Below, one piece after another: positions 29,887-38,683 of a stretch of DNA of 64,000 bases. Each line of letters begins with the position of its first letter. The first letter of the stretch is position 1. Where the stretch lies: positions 1,550,001-1,614,000 of the forward strand of contig NZ_CP070619.1 in NCBI RefSeq assembly GCF_017068395.1. The letters run 5' to 3'. The notes beneath the pieces were generated by a model, which worked only from the letters and a program-made list of their open reading frames with translations, did not search any database and had not been told where the DNA came from. The translations under genes were made by a program, and so were the position numbers. This DNA comes from Rhodococcus pseudokoreensis (lineage in GTDB: Bacteria; Actinomycetota; Actinomycetes; Mycobacteriales; Mycobacteriaceae).

Positions 29887-31467
29887 GGTGTCGGGCGCGG
29901 GGACCGTATCGTCGGCTACCTGCCGAATATCCCCGAAGCCGTCGCCGCGTACCTCGCTACCAGCGCGATGGGGGCGGTGTGGAGCTCTGTTCCTCCGGAG
30001 ATGGGGGCGAGCGCCGCACTACAACGCATCAGCCAGCTCGATCCCTCGTTGGTCATATCGGTTGACGGATACCGCTGGGGCGACAAGACCATCCGCCGCG
30101 AATCCGATCTCATGGAAATCAGAGCTGCACTACCCGATTCCACGATGGTTCTGCTGCCTTATCTCGACTCAGACGCAAGCATTCCCGACAACTTCATGTC
30201 GTACTCCGAGTTCACCGCTGAGGACGGGCCCGTCACCACGGAACCGGTGCCCTTCGGTCATCCACTCGTGGTGCTATTTTCCTCTGGAACCACGGGGCGC
30301 CCCAAAGCCATTGTGCACTGCCACGGCGGGTTTCTCGTCGAACACTATAAGATGCTCGGCCTTCACCAGGACTTCACCGCAGACGACATCGCGTTCTACT
30401 ACACCACCACCGGTTGGGTCGTGTGGAACCTGATGGTGTCCTCGCTCCTGCTCGGCACGGCCATTGTGCTTGTCGACGGCGATCCGGCGTGGCCGGCGCT
30501 CGATGGCCCGTGGTCACAGTGGGCAATTGCTGCAGAGACAGGAGCGACGTTCCTTGGGACCGGCGCAGCCTACTTGACGCGTTGGGCACATTCGGGACTA
30601 CGCCCCGCAGACCAGTGGGATCTGCGGAATCTGCGGCTGATCATGTCATCCGGATCAGAGTTGGCAGCCGACGCGTCCGGGTGGATCTACACCGCGGTGA
30701 ACAACGATCTCCTGCTGCTCTCGTCCTCTGGGGGCACCGATGTGGGAACAGGATTCGTCGGAGGGTGCCCGTTGGTGGCCGTTTATGCGGGCGAGATGTC
30801 CTGCCGCCCACTCGGGGTCGATGTCGACGCACTCGACGCGCACGGAGTTCCCGTTCAGGGTGTTCCCGGCGAACTGGTGGTTCGCCAGCCAATGCCCTCG
30901 ATGCCGGTGTTCTTCTGGGGCGATGAAGATTTTGCACGGTACCGCGCAAGCTACTTCGACATATATCCGAACCAATGGCGACACGGCGACTGGCTGATCC
31001 ACACCGAGCGCGACACGTGGGTGATTACCGGTCGTTCCGACGCGACCCTCAACCGAGGTGGGGTTCGGCTCGGCACCGCCGAGTTCTACGCTGTCCTCGA
31101 CTCGCAACCCGACATTACCGACAGCATCATTCTGCATTTCGAAGATGAAGCCGGGATGGGTGAACTGGTGCTCGCCGTCGAGGTTGCGACTACCAGCACT
31201 GTCGAGCCGGAACAACTGCATCGAGAGGTTCGACGCGCACTTCGGACACACCTCTCACCGCGGCACGCTCCTGATCATGTCGTCATCGTTCCCAGCATTC
31301 CGCGCAATAGGACCGGCAAACGCCTCGAGCTTCCGCTGAAGCGGATAGTCAAGGGTGAAAGTATCTCTGACGTCCTCGACGTCGGGGTGGTAGTGAGTCC
31401 GGAGCATATTTCCGAGACTGCCTCACTCATACGACGCGCCCTGCACGGTATCCCAACCACCGCCTGA
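29887..31467 (+). pseudogene. Acetoacetyl-CoA synthetase, 3' fragment
   Basis: The remaining 526 codons of the split synthetase. It retains LPNIPEAVAAYLATSAMGAVWSS, the ATP-binding loop FSSGTTGRPKAIVH, SSSGGTDVGTGF, HGDWLIHTERDTWVITGRSDATLNRGGVRLG and the C-terminal catalytic Lys in RNRTGKRLELPLK. No other lesion is visible. An ATG inside the IS right end (29851) is in frame and could start an N-terminally truncated product, but this would lack the first domain and probably be inactive. The amidohydrolase gene follows 46 bases later. Confidence 0.9.
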
Positions 31468-31513
31468 CGGTAGCCGCAACGCCGACCCCACCCATCCCGA
31501 CCAAGGAACAACG

Positions 31514-32452
31514 ATGAGTGTCACCAACTCCCCAGCGCACGATTCCAGTATTCGCGCAGAGAAGTACGAATGCGCAATCGACTTCGACGCAATTTCCGCA
31601 CTCGACGTCCATACCCATGTGGAGGTTGACGGGTGCGGTCATCGAGCACTTGACGACGATCTCATGGCGGCGTCCGCCCAATACTTCAAATCAGAGGCGG
31701 ACAGGGCCAGCACAGTCGATTCGGTCGCGGCTCACTACCGTGCGCGGAACATGGCAGCGGTCGTCTTCACGGTGGATGCCGGCTCCGCCAGCGGTCACTC
31801 CGGAAATTCGGTAGAAGACATTGCCCGAGGTGCCGCGCGCAACAACGACGTGCTGATCCCCTTCGGATCTGTCGATCCGTGGGGTGGCAAGGCGGCCGTC
31901 AAAAGGGCCGTTCACCTGATCGACGACTACGGAGTTCGTGGCTTCAAGTTCCACCCCAGCATGCAAGGCTTCGAACCGAACGACCACAGATTCTATCCGC
32001 TGTACGAGACAATCGCAGAAGCCGGGGTACCGGCTCTGTTCCACACCGGACAGACTGGCATCGGAGCGGGTCTCCGCGGAGGTCATGGCGTCAAACTCCG
32101 CTATTCCAATCCCATGCTGCTCGACGACATCGCTGCCGACTTTCCCGATCTCACCATCATCATGGCCCACCCGGCGATCCCGTGGGCCGACGAACAGATC
32201 GCCATCGCAACCCACAAAGCCAACGTCTACATCGACCTCTCCGGATGGTCCCCGAAATACTTTCCTCCCCAACTCATCCGTGCCGCGAACTCGTATCTCA
32301 GACACAAGGTTCTCTTCGGTTCCGATTTTCCCGTTCTGCAATCGGATCGATGGATGAGTGAGTTCGACAAACTCGAGATCAGGAATGAGGTTCGCCCGTT
32401 GATCCTGAAGGAGAACGCCCTCACCGCTCTGAGCCTCCACGATTCCAGGTAA
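31514..32452 (+). CDS. Amidohydrolase-2 family protein
   Basis: A 312-residue metal-dependent TIM-barrel hydrolase or decarboxylase. It has the N-terminal metal motif ALDVHTHVE, FKFHPSMQGF, LFHTGQTG, IIMAHPAIPW and the C-terminal metal Asp in VLFGSDFPVLQ. ATG behind CAAGGAACAACG. Family members include ACMSD, gamma-resorcylate decarboxylase and 4-oxalomesaconate hydratase-like enzymes, so ring-acid decarboxylation or C-C hydrolysis are options. It is downstream of the broken synthetase and probably suffers IS polarity. Confidence 0.85.
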   Translation: MSVTNSPAHDSSIRAEKYECAIDFDAISALDVHTHVEVDGCGHRALDDDLMAASAQYFKSEADRASTVDSVAAHYRARNMAAVVFTVDAGSASGHSGNSVEDIARGAARNNDVLIPFGSVDPWGGKAAVKRAVHLIDDYGVRGFKFHPSMQGFEPNDHRFYPLYETIAEAGVPALFHTGQTGIGAGLRGGHGVKLRYSNPMLLDDIAADFPDLTIIMAHPAIPWADEQIAIATHKANVYIDLSGWSPKYFPPQLIRAANSYLRHKVLFGSDFPVLQSDRWMSEFDKLEIRNEVRPLILKENALTALSLHDSR

Positions 32453-32658
32453 AAGCCAACGAACACCTGAATCATCGTCCGGTGAGGATGAATGCCGGCG
32501 CATCGGTCAAGCCTGGCATCGCCCCTCGCGATACCGCGGGATGGCCCACGCTCTCGAGGCGGCCATCTACAGCAAGAATGTCCGGCCGTCGACGGCATCG
32601 AGGCTGTTCGCCGAGCCATCCTCGACTCCGGACGGGTGAGGGGTCCTTGTTCAACAGA

Positions 32659-32698
32659 TGACGCGTCCGGCGAGAACCTTCCCTCACCGGACGCGTCA
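32659..32698. terminator. Hairpin between amidohydrolase and purU
   Basis: Arms TGACGCGTCCGG and CCGGACGCGTCA (12 bp, perfect) with a 16-base loop, in the 408-base gene-free region between convergent genes. No U-run is present. The rest of the region (32453-32860) contains no gene I can support. Confidence 0.5.
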
Positions 32699-32770
32699 GC
32701 TGTCATCCAGACCTGCTGGGGTGGTCGAACTCTAGGAGGACCCGCGGGGAGTTGGACACGTGCGCCGCGC

Positions 32771-32844
32771 AGGTGCACGTGGCCGGCAGCTGGGTGCAAT
32801 CTCACCCAGGTGCACGTGGCCGGCAGCTGGGTGCAATCTCACCC
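32771..32844. repeat. Two perfect tandem copies of a 37-bp unit
   Basis: The unit begins AGGTGCACGTGGCC and ends CAATCTCACCC. Copies run 32771-32807 and 32808-32844 without a mismatch. Each copy contains most of a hairpin (see 32822-32851). Confidence 0.9.
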
Positions 32845-32851
32845 AGCTGCC
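32822..32851 (-). terminator. Hairpin beyond the purU stop
   Basis: Arms GGCAGCTGGGTG and CACCCAGCTGCC (12 bp) around CAATCT, ten bases beyond the purU stop. It overlaps the second copy of the 37-bp tandem repeat. The first copy can form the same hairpin with one mismatch. It probably ends purU transcription. Confidence 0.6.
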
Positions 32852-32860
32852 CTCGCCTTC

Positions 32861-33721
32861 TCAATCAGCGAACACCACGGTGGTGCTGCCGTTGGTCAGC
32901 ACCCGTCCGGTCAGATGATGGTGGACTGCCGAGGCGAGCACGCGGCGTTCGATGTCGCGGCCCTTCCGCACCAGCTGGTCCGGGGTGTCGCGGTGGCTGA
33001 CCGGCTCGACGTCCTGCACGATGATCGGCCCCTCGTCCAGATCCCCGGTCACGTAATGCGCTGTGGCGCCGATCAATTTGACGCCCCGTGCGTGAGCCTG
33101 GTGGTAGGGCTTCGCGCCCTTGAATCCCGGCAGGAACGAGTGGTGGATGTTGATGCACTTGCCGGCCAGTTTCGCCGACAAGTCGTCGGACAGGATTTGC
33201 ATGTACCGGGCGAGGACGACGAGGTCGACATGGTATTCCTCGACGATCCCGAGCAGCTTGCTCTCCTGCTCGGCCTTGGTGTCCTTGGTGACCGGAAGGT
33301 GGTGGAACGGCAGGTCACCGAGGTCGATGTTCTGATACACCTCACGGGGGTGGTTCGACACGATACCGACCACATCCATCGCCAACTCCCCGGTCCGCCA
33401 CCGATACAGCAGGTCTACCAGGCAGTGATCGAGCTTCGACGCCATGATCAGCACCCGCATGCGCTCCTCGGTGCCGCGGATCGCCCACGTCGCGTCGAAC
33501 GAGGTCAGCACCGGTGACAGTCCCGCGGCCACCTCGGATTTCTCCAGGTCGACGCGCACGGTGTCGAACTGGATCCGGGAGAAGAACCGCCCGGTCAGCT
33601 GGTCGTCGAAGTGCTGCGCGTCGGTGATGGTGCAGCCCAACTGCAGCAGGGCGGTCGAGACGGCGCTGACGATGCCTCGCTCGTCGACGCACGAGAAGGT
33701 CAGTACATAGGAATGGGTCAT
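32861..33721 (-). CDS. purU: Formyltetrahydrofolate deformylase PurU
   Basis: A 286-residue protein. An N-terminal ACT domain ([18 protein letters not shown]) is followed by a formyl-transfer domain with [17 protein letters not shown], the catalytic [17 protein letters not shown] and [17 protein letters not shown]. It hydrolyses 10-formyl-tetrahydrofolate to formate and tetrahydrofolate. It follows the LigM-like O-demethylase gene by about 33 bases on the same strand. This placement suggests regeneration of free tetrahydrofolate for demethylation, with formate passing to the FdhF-like enzyme at 16-18 kb, rather than a housekeeping purine role. Confidence 0.94.
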   Translation of the reverse strand: MTHSYVLTFSCVDERGIVSAVSTALLQLGCTITDAQHFDDQLTGRFFSRIQFDTVRVDLEKSEVAAGLSPVLTSFDATWAIRGTEERMRVLIMASKLDHCLVDLLYRWRTGELAMDVVGIVSNHPREVYQNIDLGDLPFHHLPVTKDTKAEQESKLLGIVEEYHVDLVVLARYMQILSDDLSAKLAGKCINIHHSFLPGFKGAKPYHQAHARGVKLIGATAHYVTGDLDEGPIIVQDVEPVSHRDTPDQLVRKGRDIERRVLASAVHHHLTGRVLTNGSTTVVFAD

Positions 33722-33754
33722 GGTGACGGCTACTTCACATTCTGGGAGAGAGAC

Positions 33755-35038
33755 TTAGGCGGTGTGGAGGTCGGCGCGGCGACGATCCGGCTTGTACGGC
33801 GCCGGGGCCACGGTGGCGCGGATCGCCTTCTGCGGGCCGTCCGGGCGACCCCAGTGCACGGTCAGTTCGGTGCCCGGTTCGCTGTAGGCGACGTCGATCG
33901 TGCTGAGCGAGAGCATCTGCCGGTAGTAGTAGCTGTAACCTCGGGAGGTCGCGACACCCACCAGGTCGTCGCCGGCGGTCACCTTGTCGGCCCACATGAA
34001 CCCGCGCTGATCCCGTGGCATCTCCATGTAGGGGTAATTCTCCCCCGGCCGGAACAGCGACGCGAAGACGTCCTGGACATCGTCGGCATCCCACACCAGT
34101 GTGCGGATCACCCGACGAGGGTCAGTCTTCTCCTCCGCGAGCGCGGCACGACCGAGGAAGTCGTGGTCGAAGTTGATGTTGCGGGCCCAGCCGAGCTCGA
34201 CCGGGCTCCGGTAGTACTCGCTGATCTCGCGGCCGTCGTAGCTGCCCGCGATGTATGCCGGCTGCGCGAACGAGGGCATCGAGGAGGAGAACACCTCGAG
34301 GTACTCGGCCATGTCCTCGTCGAAGATGGCGGGGATGTAGTCGGTGGCGATGGTGGGGAAACACGCCTCGAGGTGATTGATCATCGCGACTCGGCCGCCG
34401 AGCTTCCGGATCCCGAATTCCTGACCGGCCTCGACGATGACGTCGTAGATCTCCTGCCCGTACTCCTTCGGTCCCTGCAACTCGAACCCGATCTCACCGG
34501 ACATGCCCTGTCGCAGCGCCCAGATCTTGTGGCCGGCGACCGTGATCGGATGCAGGCGCATGAATCCGGTGTCCCGCAGACCGGTTTGGCCGCTGACCTT
34601 CTCGAGCACCTTCACCGAGTTCGGGCCGGAGACCTGGTAGATGAACCAGTCCTCCTGCTGCACCTTCACGTCGTAGTCGGTGCGGCCGAGCTGATAGCTG
34701 GCCCAGAAGCCGCCACGACCGTGCAGCATGTAGTCGTCGTCACCGAACCGGGTCAGGACTCCCTCGTGGATGACCTTGCCGTTCTTGTTCGTGTGGATCA
34801 GGTGCTTGGACTGGCCGTGGTCGAACTTGGCGAAGCTGTTGACGGAGATGTCGGAGAACAGCCGCAGCGCGTCCGGGCCGGTGAACCGGTGCTGCCACAA
34901 AAACGACCAGTCACCGATATAGCAGGTCTCCTTCCACGACATGCTCTCGTCGAGCCAATCGGTGTACTCGGGCTGCCCGAACCGGCTCCACGCGTATACC
35001 TCAGGGGCGGTCCGCATTCCATCAACACTGAAGGTCAT
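33755..35038 (-). CDS. LigM/DesA-like tetrahydrofolate-dependent aromatic O-demethylase (GcvT fold)
   Basis: A 427-residue GcvT-family protein. Segments align by memory with sphingomonad vanillate/3-O-methylgallate demethylase LigM: YTDWLDESMSWKETCYIGDWS, RFTGPDALRLFSDISVNS, GKVIHEGVL, LRQGMSGEIGFELQGP, INFDHDFLGRAAL, TLVWDADDVQDVFASLF and GYSYYYRQMLSLSTID. LigM moves the aryl methyl group to tetrahydrofolate, giving 5-methyl-tetrahydrofolate and a catechol-type product. ATG at 35038 behind AGGAAGACA. With purU next to it, C1 disposal is the obvious context. Sarcosine/dimethylglycine-type GcvT proteins are an alternative, but the LigM pattern is clearly better. Confidence 0.82.
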   Translation of the reverse strand: MTFSVDGMRTAPEVYAWSRFGQPEYTDWLDESMSWKETCYIGDWSFLWQHRFTGPDALRLFSDISVNSFAKFDHGQSKHLIHTNKNGKVIHEGVLTRFGDDDYMLHGRGGFWASYQLGRTDYDVKVQQEDWFIYQVSGPNSVKVLEKVSGQTGLRDTGFMRLHPITVAGHKIWALRQGMSGEIGFELQGPKEYGQEIYDVIVEAGQEFGIRKLGGRVAMINHLEACFPTIATDYIPAIFDEDMAEYLEVFSSSMPSFAQPAYIAGSYDGREISEYYRSPVELGWARNINFDHDFLGRAALAEEKTDPRRVIRTLVWDADDVQDVFASLFRPGENYPYMEMPRDQRGFMWADKVTAGDDLVGVATSRGYSYYYRQMLSLSTIDVAYSEPGTELTVHWGRPDGPQKAIRATVAPAPYKPDRRRADLHTA

Positions 35039-35228
35039 TGTCTTCCTATCACTCCTGCAGGCGACCACGAGATCGTGCGCCTGAGTTCGTCGTCTCTCCA
35101 CGGTAGAACCGCGACACCGACCGGCGACACACTCGTATGACTCCGATCACGACGCTCCATGACTCGCCCCGGCTACGTCATTTGACCTAGCAGCTCCGCC
35201 GTGCGGGCACCCGGCCGCCGCACCTGAG

Positions 35229-35303
35229 GTGCAGGTGCTCTGGCAGCTGGTGGGCGGCGAGCTGTCGGTGAACGATCTGGCCGAACGGGTCGGGATGCCG
35301 GCG
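35229..35303 (+). pseudogene. ArsR-type regulator remnant
   Basis: A short segment reading VLWQLVGGELSVNDLAERVG followed by MPAPS matches the start of an ArsR-family winged helix. The rest of the gene is missing, and the frame runs straight into unrelated sequence from a cupin gene. A deletion joint is the simplest reading. Confidence 0.5.
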
Positions 35304-35319
35304 CCGTCGGGCCGCCCCG

Positions 35320-35655
35320 TGGCCGAGATCCCATCCACACCGGAACGATCTACGCGTTCACGCTTTCAGGTGAGTGGCGGTATCTCGAGTCCACCGACTC
35401 GCCATCCAACACCGCAGGATCCTTCCTGTTCGAACCTCCCGGGTCGACCACACCCTGAAGGTCGCCGACGATGCGCCCGAGACCGACGTGTTCTTCATCA
35501 TCGAAGGCGCCATGCTTATCCTCGACGCGCAGGAGAACGTCGTCGCAATCTTCGATGTGGCCAGCACACTCCGCGACTACCCGAAACACCTGCGTGTCCG
35601 GGGAAGGTCCGTTCCCGACATCCTCGTTGACGGCTTCACCAATTACACGCAGTAA
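35320..35655 (+). pseudogene. Cupin dioxygenase remnant (2,4'-dihydroxyacetophenone dioxygenase-like)
   Basis: Two frames together give a cupin: IHTGTIYAFTLSGEWRYLES and SFLFEPPGST upstream, then LKVADDAPETDVFFIIEGAML and ILDAQENVVAIFDV downstream. One base appears lost near 35449, where a His codon is expected after GST, so the frame breaks in the metal-binding region. The 5' end is also missing. The pattern recalls ChrR-type cupins such as 2,4'-dihydroxyacetophenone dioxygenase. It points to a lost aryl-ketone branch of lignin catabolism. Confidence 0.6.
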
Positions 35656-36119
35656 GCCCGTCAACGAGCGCGGTGACGCTGTGCTGAATCCGAGTTTCTG
35701 CGATCGACTGCCCTCGCCGCCCTCTGCAAAGGGCCTGAGAGCGATCGCGGCGCAGTCCTGACGACAGCGTGGCGTCTCGGACCAGGTCACCTGCCACGGA
35801 CGCGCTGCTCCCCCGGGCATGGGGTGTGAATGTCCAAAAAGCGCAATCTAGTGCCGCCGATATCCACTGCACGCAGAGTTTCCCAGTCTCCGAACAGAAG
35901 TGGGGTGATTTCCATCGCTTGTTCGGCGATTCTGGATCATGTAGCGAACGGCAGGTGACTTGGATCATGCTCGTGACATCGGACACAAGCCGATACCGCA
36001 TCGGCGAACCGAAGCGCCACACACGCAGCTCCGCACTGGCTCGATGACCGGTGGAGCGCCCTTGCCCCCGCGGTCGGTCAGCGGACACTGCTCAGGCAGG
36101 CAACGAAGGAGAATGACAC
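35656..36119 (+). promoter_or_regulatory. Upstream region of the second extradiol dioxygenase
   Basis: About 464 bases with no convincing gene. It must carry the promoter for the dioxygenase at 36120 and perhaps gcoAB. Its sequence is unrelated to the region upstream of dioxygenase copy 1 except for about 12 bases at the ribosome site. Confidence 0.4.
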
Positions 36120-37205
36120 ATGAGTGACTCTCGGTTCGAGATTTCCCATCTCGCCCGTGCCGAACTGCTGAGCCCCAAGCCGCAGGAGACGGTGGACTTC
36201 TTCACGAAGTTCCTCGGCATGTACATCACCCACACCGAGGGGCAGTCGGTCTACCTGCGCGCCTACGAGGACCCGTACCAGTGGAGCCTCAAGGTCACCG
36301 AATCCACCCAGGCCGGGCTCGGCCACGCGGCACTGCGCACCAGCTCCCCGGAAGCCCTCGAACGCCGGGCAGCGTCCCTCAAGGACGCCAACGTCGACGG
36401 CGCATGGCGTGAGAGCGACTTCGGGTACGGCAAGACCTTCACCTACCAGTCCCCGGACGGGCACAACCTGGAACTGCTCTGGGAGGTCGAGAAGTACCAG
36501 GCCCCGCCGGAGCTGCAGTCCAAGATCCTCACCCGCCCGTCGAAGAAGCCGCTGCAGGGCATCCCCGTCAAACGCATCGACCACCTCAACCTGCTCGCCA
36601 GCGACGTCACCGCGGTGAAGAACTCCTTCGAACGCCACCTCGGGTTCCGGACCACCGAACGCGTCGTCGACGGCGACACCGAGATCGGTGCCTGGATGAG
36701 TTCGAACATCCTCGGCCACGAGGTCGCCTGCCTGCGGGACGCGCAGGGTGAACGGGGCAAGATGCACCACCTCGCGTTCTACTACGGCACCGGCCAGCAC
36801 AACATCGACGCCGTGGAGATGTTCCGCGACTACGACATTCGGATCGAAGCCGGACCCGACAAGCACGGGATCACCCAGGCCCAGTTCCTGTACGTCTTCG
36901 AGCCCGGCGGCAACCGCATCGAGCTGTTCGGTGAGGTCGGCTACCTGCACCTCGACCCGGACGGCGAGACCAAGACCTGGCAGATGTCCGACATCGACAC
37001 CGGGCTGGCGATCGGCGGCGCGAAGCTGCCGTGGGAGACGTACTTCACCTACGGCACCCCGAGCCCGCTCTCGCTCGACCAGCACATCGAGAAATACGCG
37101 CACTTCGGCCCCGGCGGCCCCGGCCCCGACGCCGCGGCAGCCGAGCAGGCGATCGGCGACGAGATCGACCACTCACGCGCCGTCGCCGGCGCACCGACCG
37201 CCTGA
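36120..37205 (+). CDS. Extradiol (catechol 2,3-) dioxygenase, copy 2
   Basis: 361 residues, matching the product of 1892-2977 except Ala327 instead of Ser. His154, His216/217 and Glu268 are intact. The ATG follows GAAGGAGAATGACAC. It lies directly upstream of gcoA. Catechol from guaiacol demethylation would therefore be cleaved in the meta position by a co-located enzyme, with the lower pathway at 3.4-7.1 kb. Silent differences from copy 1 cluster near the 3' end (for example TAG versus TGA stops), so the copies are not a very recent exact duplication or have been partly homogenised. Confidence 0.92.
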   Translation: MSDSRFEISHLARAELLSPKPQETVDFFTKFLGMYITHTEGQSVYLRAYEDPYQWSLKVTESTQAGLGHAALRTSSPEALERRAASLKDANVDGAWRESDFGYGKTFTYQSPDGHNLELLWEVEKYQAPPELQSKILTRPSKKPLQGIPVKRIDHLNLLASDVTAVKNSFERHLGFRTTERVVDGDTEIGAWMSSNILGHEVACLRDAQGERGKMHHLAFYYGTGQHNIDAVEMFRDYDIRIEAGPDKHGITQAQFLYVFEPGGNRIELFGEVGYLHLDPDGETKTWQMSDIDTGLAIGGAKLPWETYFTYGTPSPLSLDQHIEKYAHFGPGGPGPDAAAAEQAIGDEIDHSRAVAGAPTA

Positions 37206-37209
37206 GTTA

Positions 37210-37246
37210 CGCGTGGGTGCGGTCCGAGCCGAACCGCACCCACGCG
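37210..37246 (+). terminator. Hairpin after dioxygenase copy 2
   Basis: Perfect 14-bp arms (CGCGTGGGTGCGGT and complement), 9-base loop, starting five bases past the stop. It separates the dioxygenase from gcoA at least in part. Confidence 0.65.
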
Positions 37247-37372
37247 ATCCCGCCTGACGTGCTGCTGATCAGCGCAAACCCGGCACGGTACGGCACCTGA
37301 CACACCCCACTCTCGCTCGGCCGGCGGTTCATCGACTGCGGCACCGCCAGAGCCTGACGCAGAAGGAGCACC

Positions 37373-38587
37373 ATGACTTCCACCCAGAGTTTCATCGACG
37401 ACATCACGATCGAAGAACTCGAAGCCGACCCCTATCCCTTCTACGAGCGCCTGCGGAAGGAGGCGCCCGTCGCCTTCGTCCCCGCGCTCGGCATGCACAT
37501 CGTCTCGACGAAGGAACTGTGCGAACAGATCGCCAAGGACGCCGACAACTGGCCGGCCGTCATCTCGGCTGCGGGTGGGCGCACCTTCGGCCCCGGCGCC
37601 CTGCTCAACACCAACGGCGACGACCACCGTGACCTGCGGGACATGGTCGAACCGCACCTGCAGCCCTCGGCGGTGGACAAGTACATCGACGACCTGGTGC
37701 GCCCGTTCGCGCGGCAGCGGCTCGCCGAAATCGAGAACGACGGCCAGGCCGACATCGTGGCCGCCTACTGCGAACCCGTCAGCGTGCGCGCCCTCGGTGA
37801 TCTCCTCGGACTCGACGATGTCAGCCACGACAAGCTGCGCGAGTGGTTCCACAAGCTGAGCGTGTCGTTCACCAACGCCGCGGTCGACGAGAACGGTGAG
37901 TTCGCCAACCCGGACGGATTCATCCCCGGCGACGAGGCCAAGGCGGAGATCATCGCCCACGTCGACCCGAAGATCGACAAGTGGATCAAGGAGCCCGACC
38001 ACACCGCGATCTCCCACTGGCTGCACGACGGCATGCCCGAGGGGCAGACCCGAAGCCGCGACGTCATCTACCCCAACCTGTATGTCTTCCTGCTCGGAGC
38101 GATGCAGGAACCCGGTCATGCGATGGCGACCACGTTGGCGGGACTGTTCACCAAGCCTGACCAGCTCGAACGCGTCGTCGACGACCCTGCCTTGATCCCG
38201 CGGGCGGTCTCGGAGGGTATGCGCTGGGTCGCACCGATCTGGTCTGCGGTGGTCAAACGCGCCGCTCACGAGGTCACCGTCGGTGGGGTCACCCTGCCGG
38301 AGGGTTCGATCGTCATGCTGTCCTACGGCTCGGCCAACCAGGACGAGAACGCCTACAACGCGCCGACCGAATTCGACCTCGATCGGGCACTGCTCCCGAA
38401 CATGACGTTCGGCGGCGGAAAGCACGCCTGCGCGGGAACCTATTTCGCCAACGCGGTTATCCGGATCGGGCTGGAGGAATTGCTCGAAGCGATCCCGAAC
38501 CTCGAACGCGACGACGCACACGAGGTTGATTTCTGGGGATGGGGTTTCCGCGGCCCCAAGCAATTGTTCACCAAATGGGAAGTGTAA
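37373..38587 (+). CDS. gcoA: Aromatic O-demethylase, cytochrome P450 subunit (GcoA-like, CYP255A type)
   Basis: 404 residues, clearly matching Amycolatopsis Gco[48 protein letters not shown], the long shared stretch around [20 protein letters not shown], and [14 protein letters not shown] in place of the usual acid-alcohol I-helix motif. The heme Cys is Cys353 in [13 protein letters not shown]. It demethylates guaiacol-type methoxyphenols to catechols with release of formaldehyde, using GcoB. ATG behind AGAAGGAGCACC. The adjacent extradiol dioxygenase is the logical next step. Preference for guaiacol versus alkylguaiacols cannot be told without active-site comparison. Confidence 0.94.
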   Translation: MTSTQSFIDDITIEELEADPYPFYERLRKEAPVAFVPALGMHIVSTKELCEQIAKDADNWPAVISAAGGRTFGPGALLNTNGDDHRDLRDMVEPHLQPSAVDKYIDDLVRPFARQRLAEIENDGQADIVAAYCEPVSVRALGDLLGLDDVSHDKLREWFHKLSVSFTNAAVDENGEFANPDGFIPGDEAKAEIIAHVDPKIDKWIKEPDHTAISHWLHDGMPEGQTRSRDVIYPNLYVFLLGAMQEPGHAMATTLAGLFTKPDQLERVVDDPALIPRAVSEGMRWVAPIWSAVVKRAAHEVTVGGVTLPEGSIVMLSYGSANQDENAYNAPTEFDLDRALLPNMTFGGGKHACAGTYFANAVIRIGLEELLEAIPNLERDDAHEVDFWGWGFRGPKQLFTKWEV

Positions 38588-38683
38588 CGGAATCACATTT
38601 CCGGACACCCGAAGTGTCCGGTCCGGAGATTGAAATACCGGGCACTTCGGGAGCATTTTCATCGGATTGGAGCACTGTCGGAA

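Noticed and set aside
32771..32844. CRISPR array
   Set aside because: The two 37-bp copies are directly adjacent with no spacer, there are only two, and no cas genes are present.
33611..35140. 509-codon plus-strand frame
   Set aside because: Antisense to the LigM-like gene, which has clear homology; the plus-strand translation is Val/Asp/Gly-rich noise.
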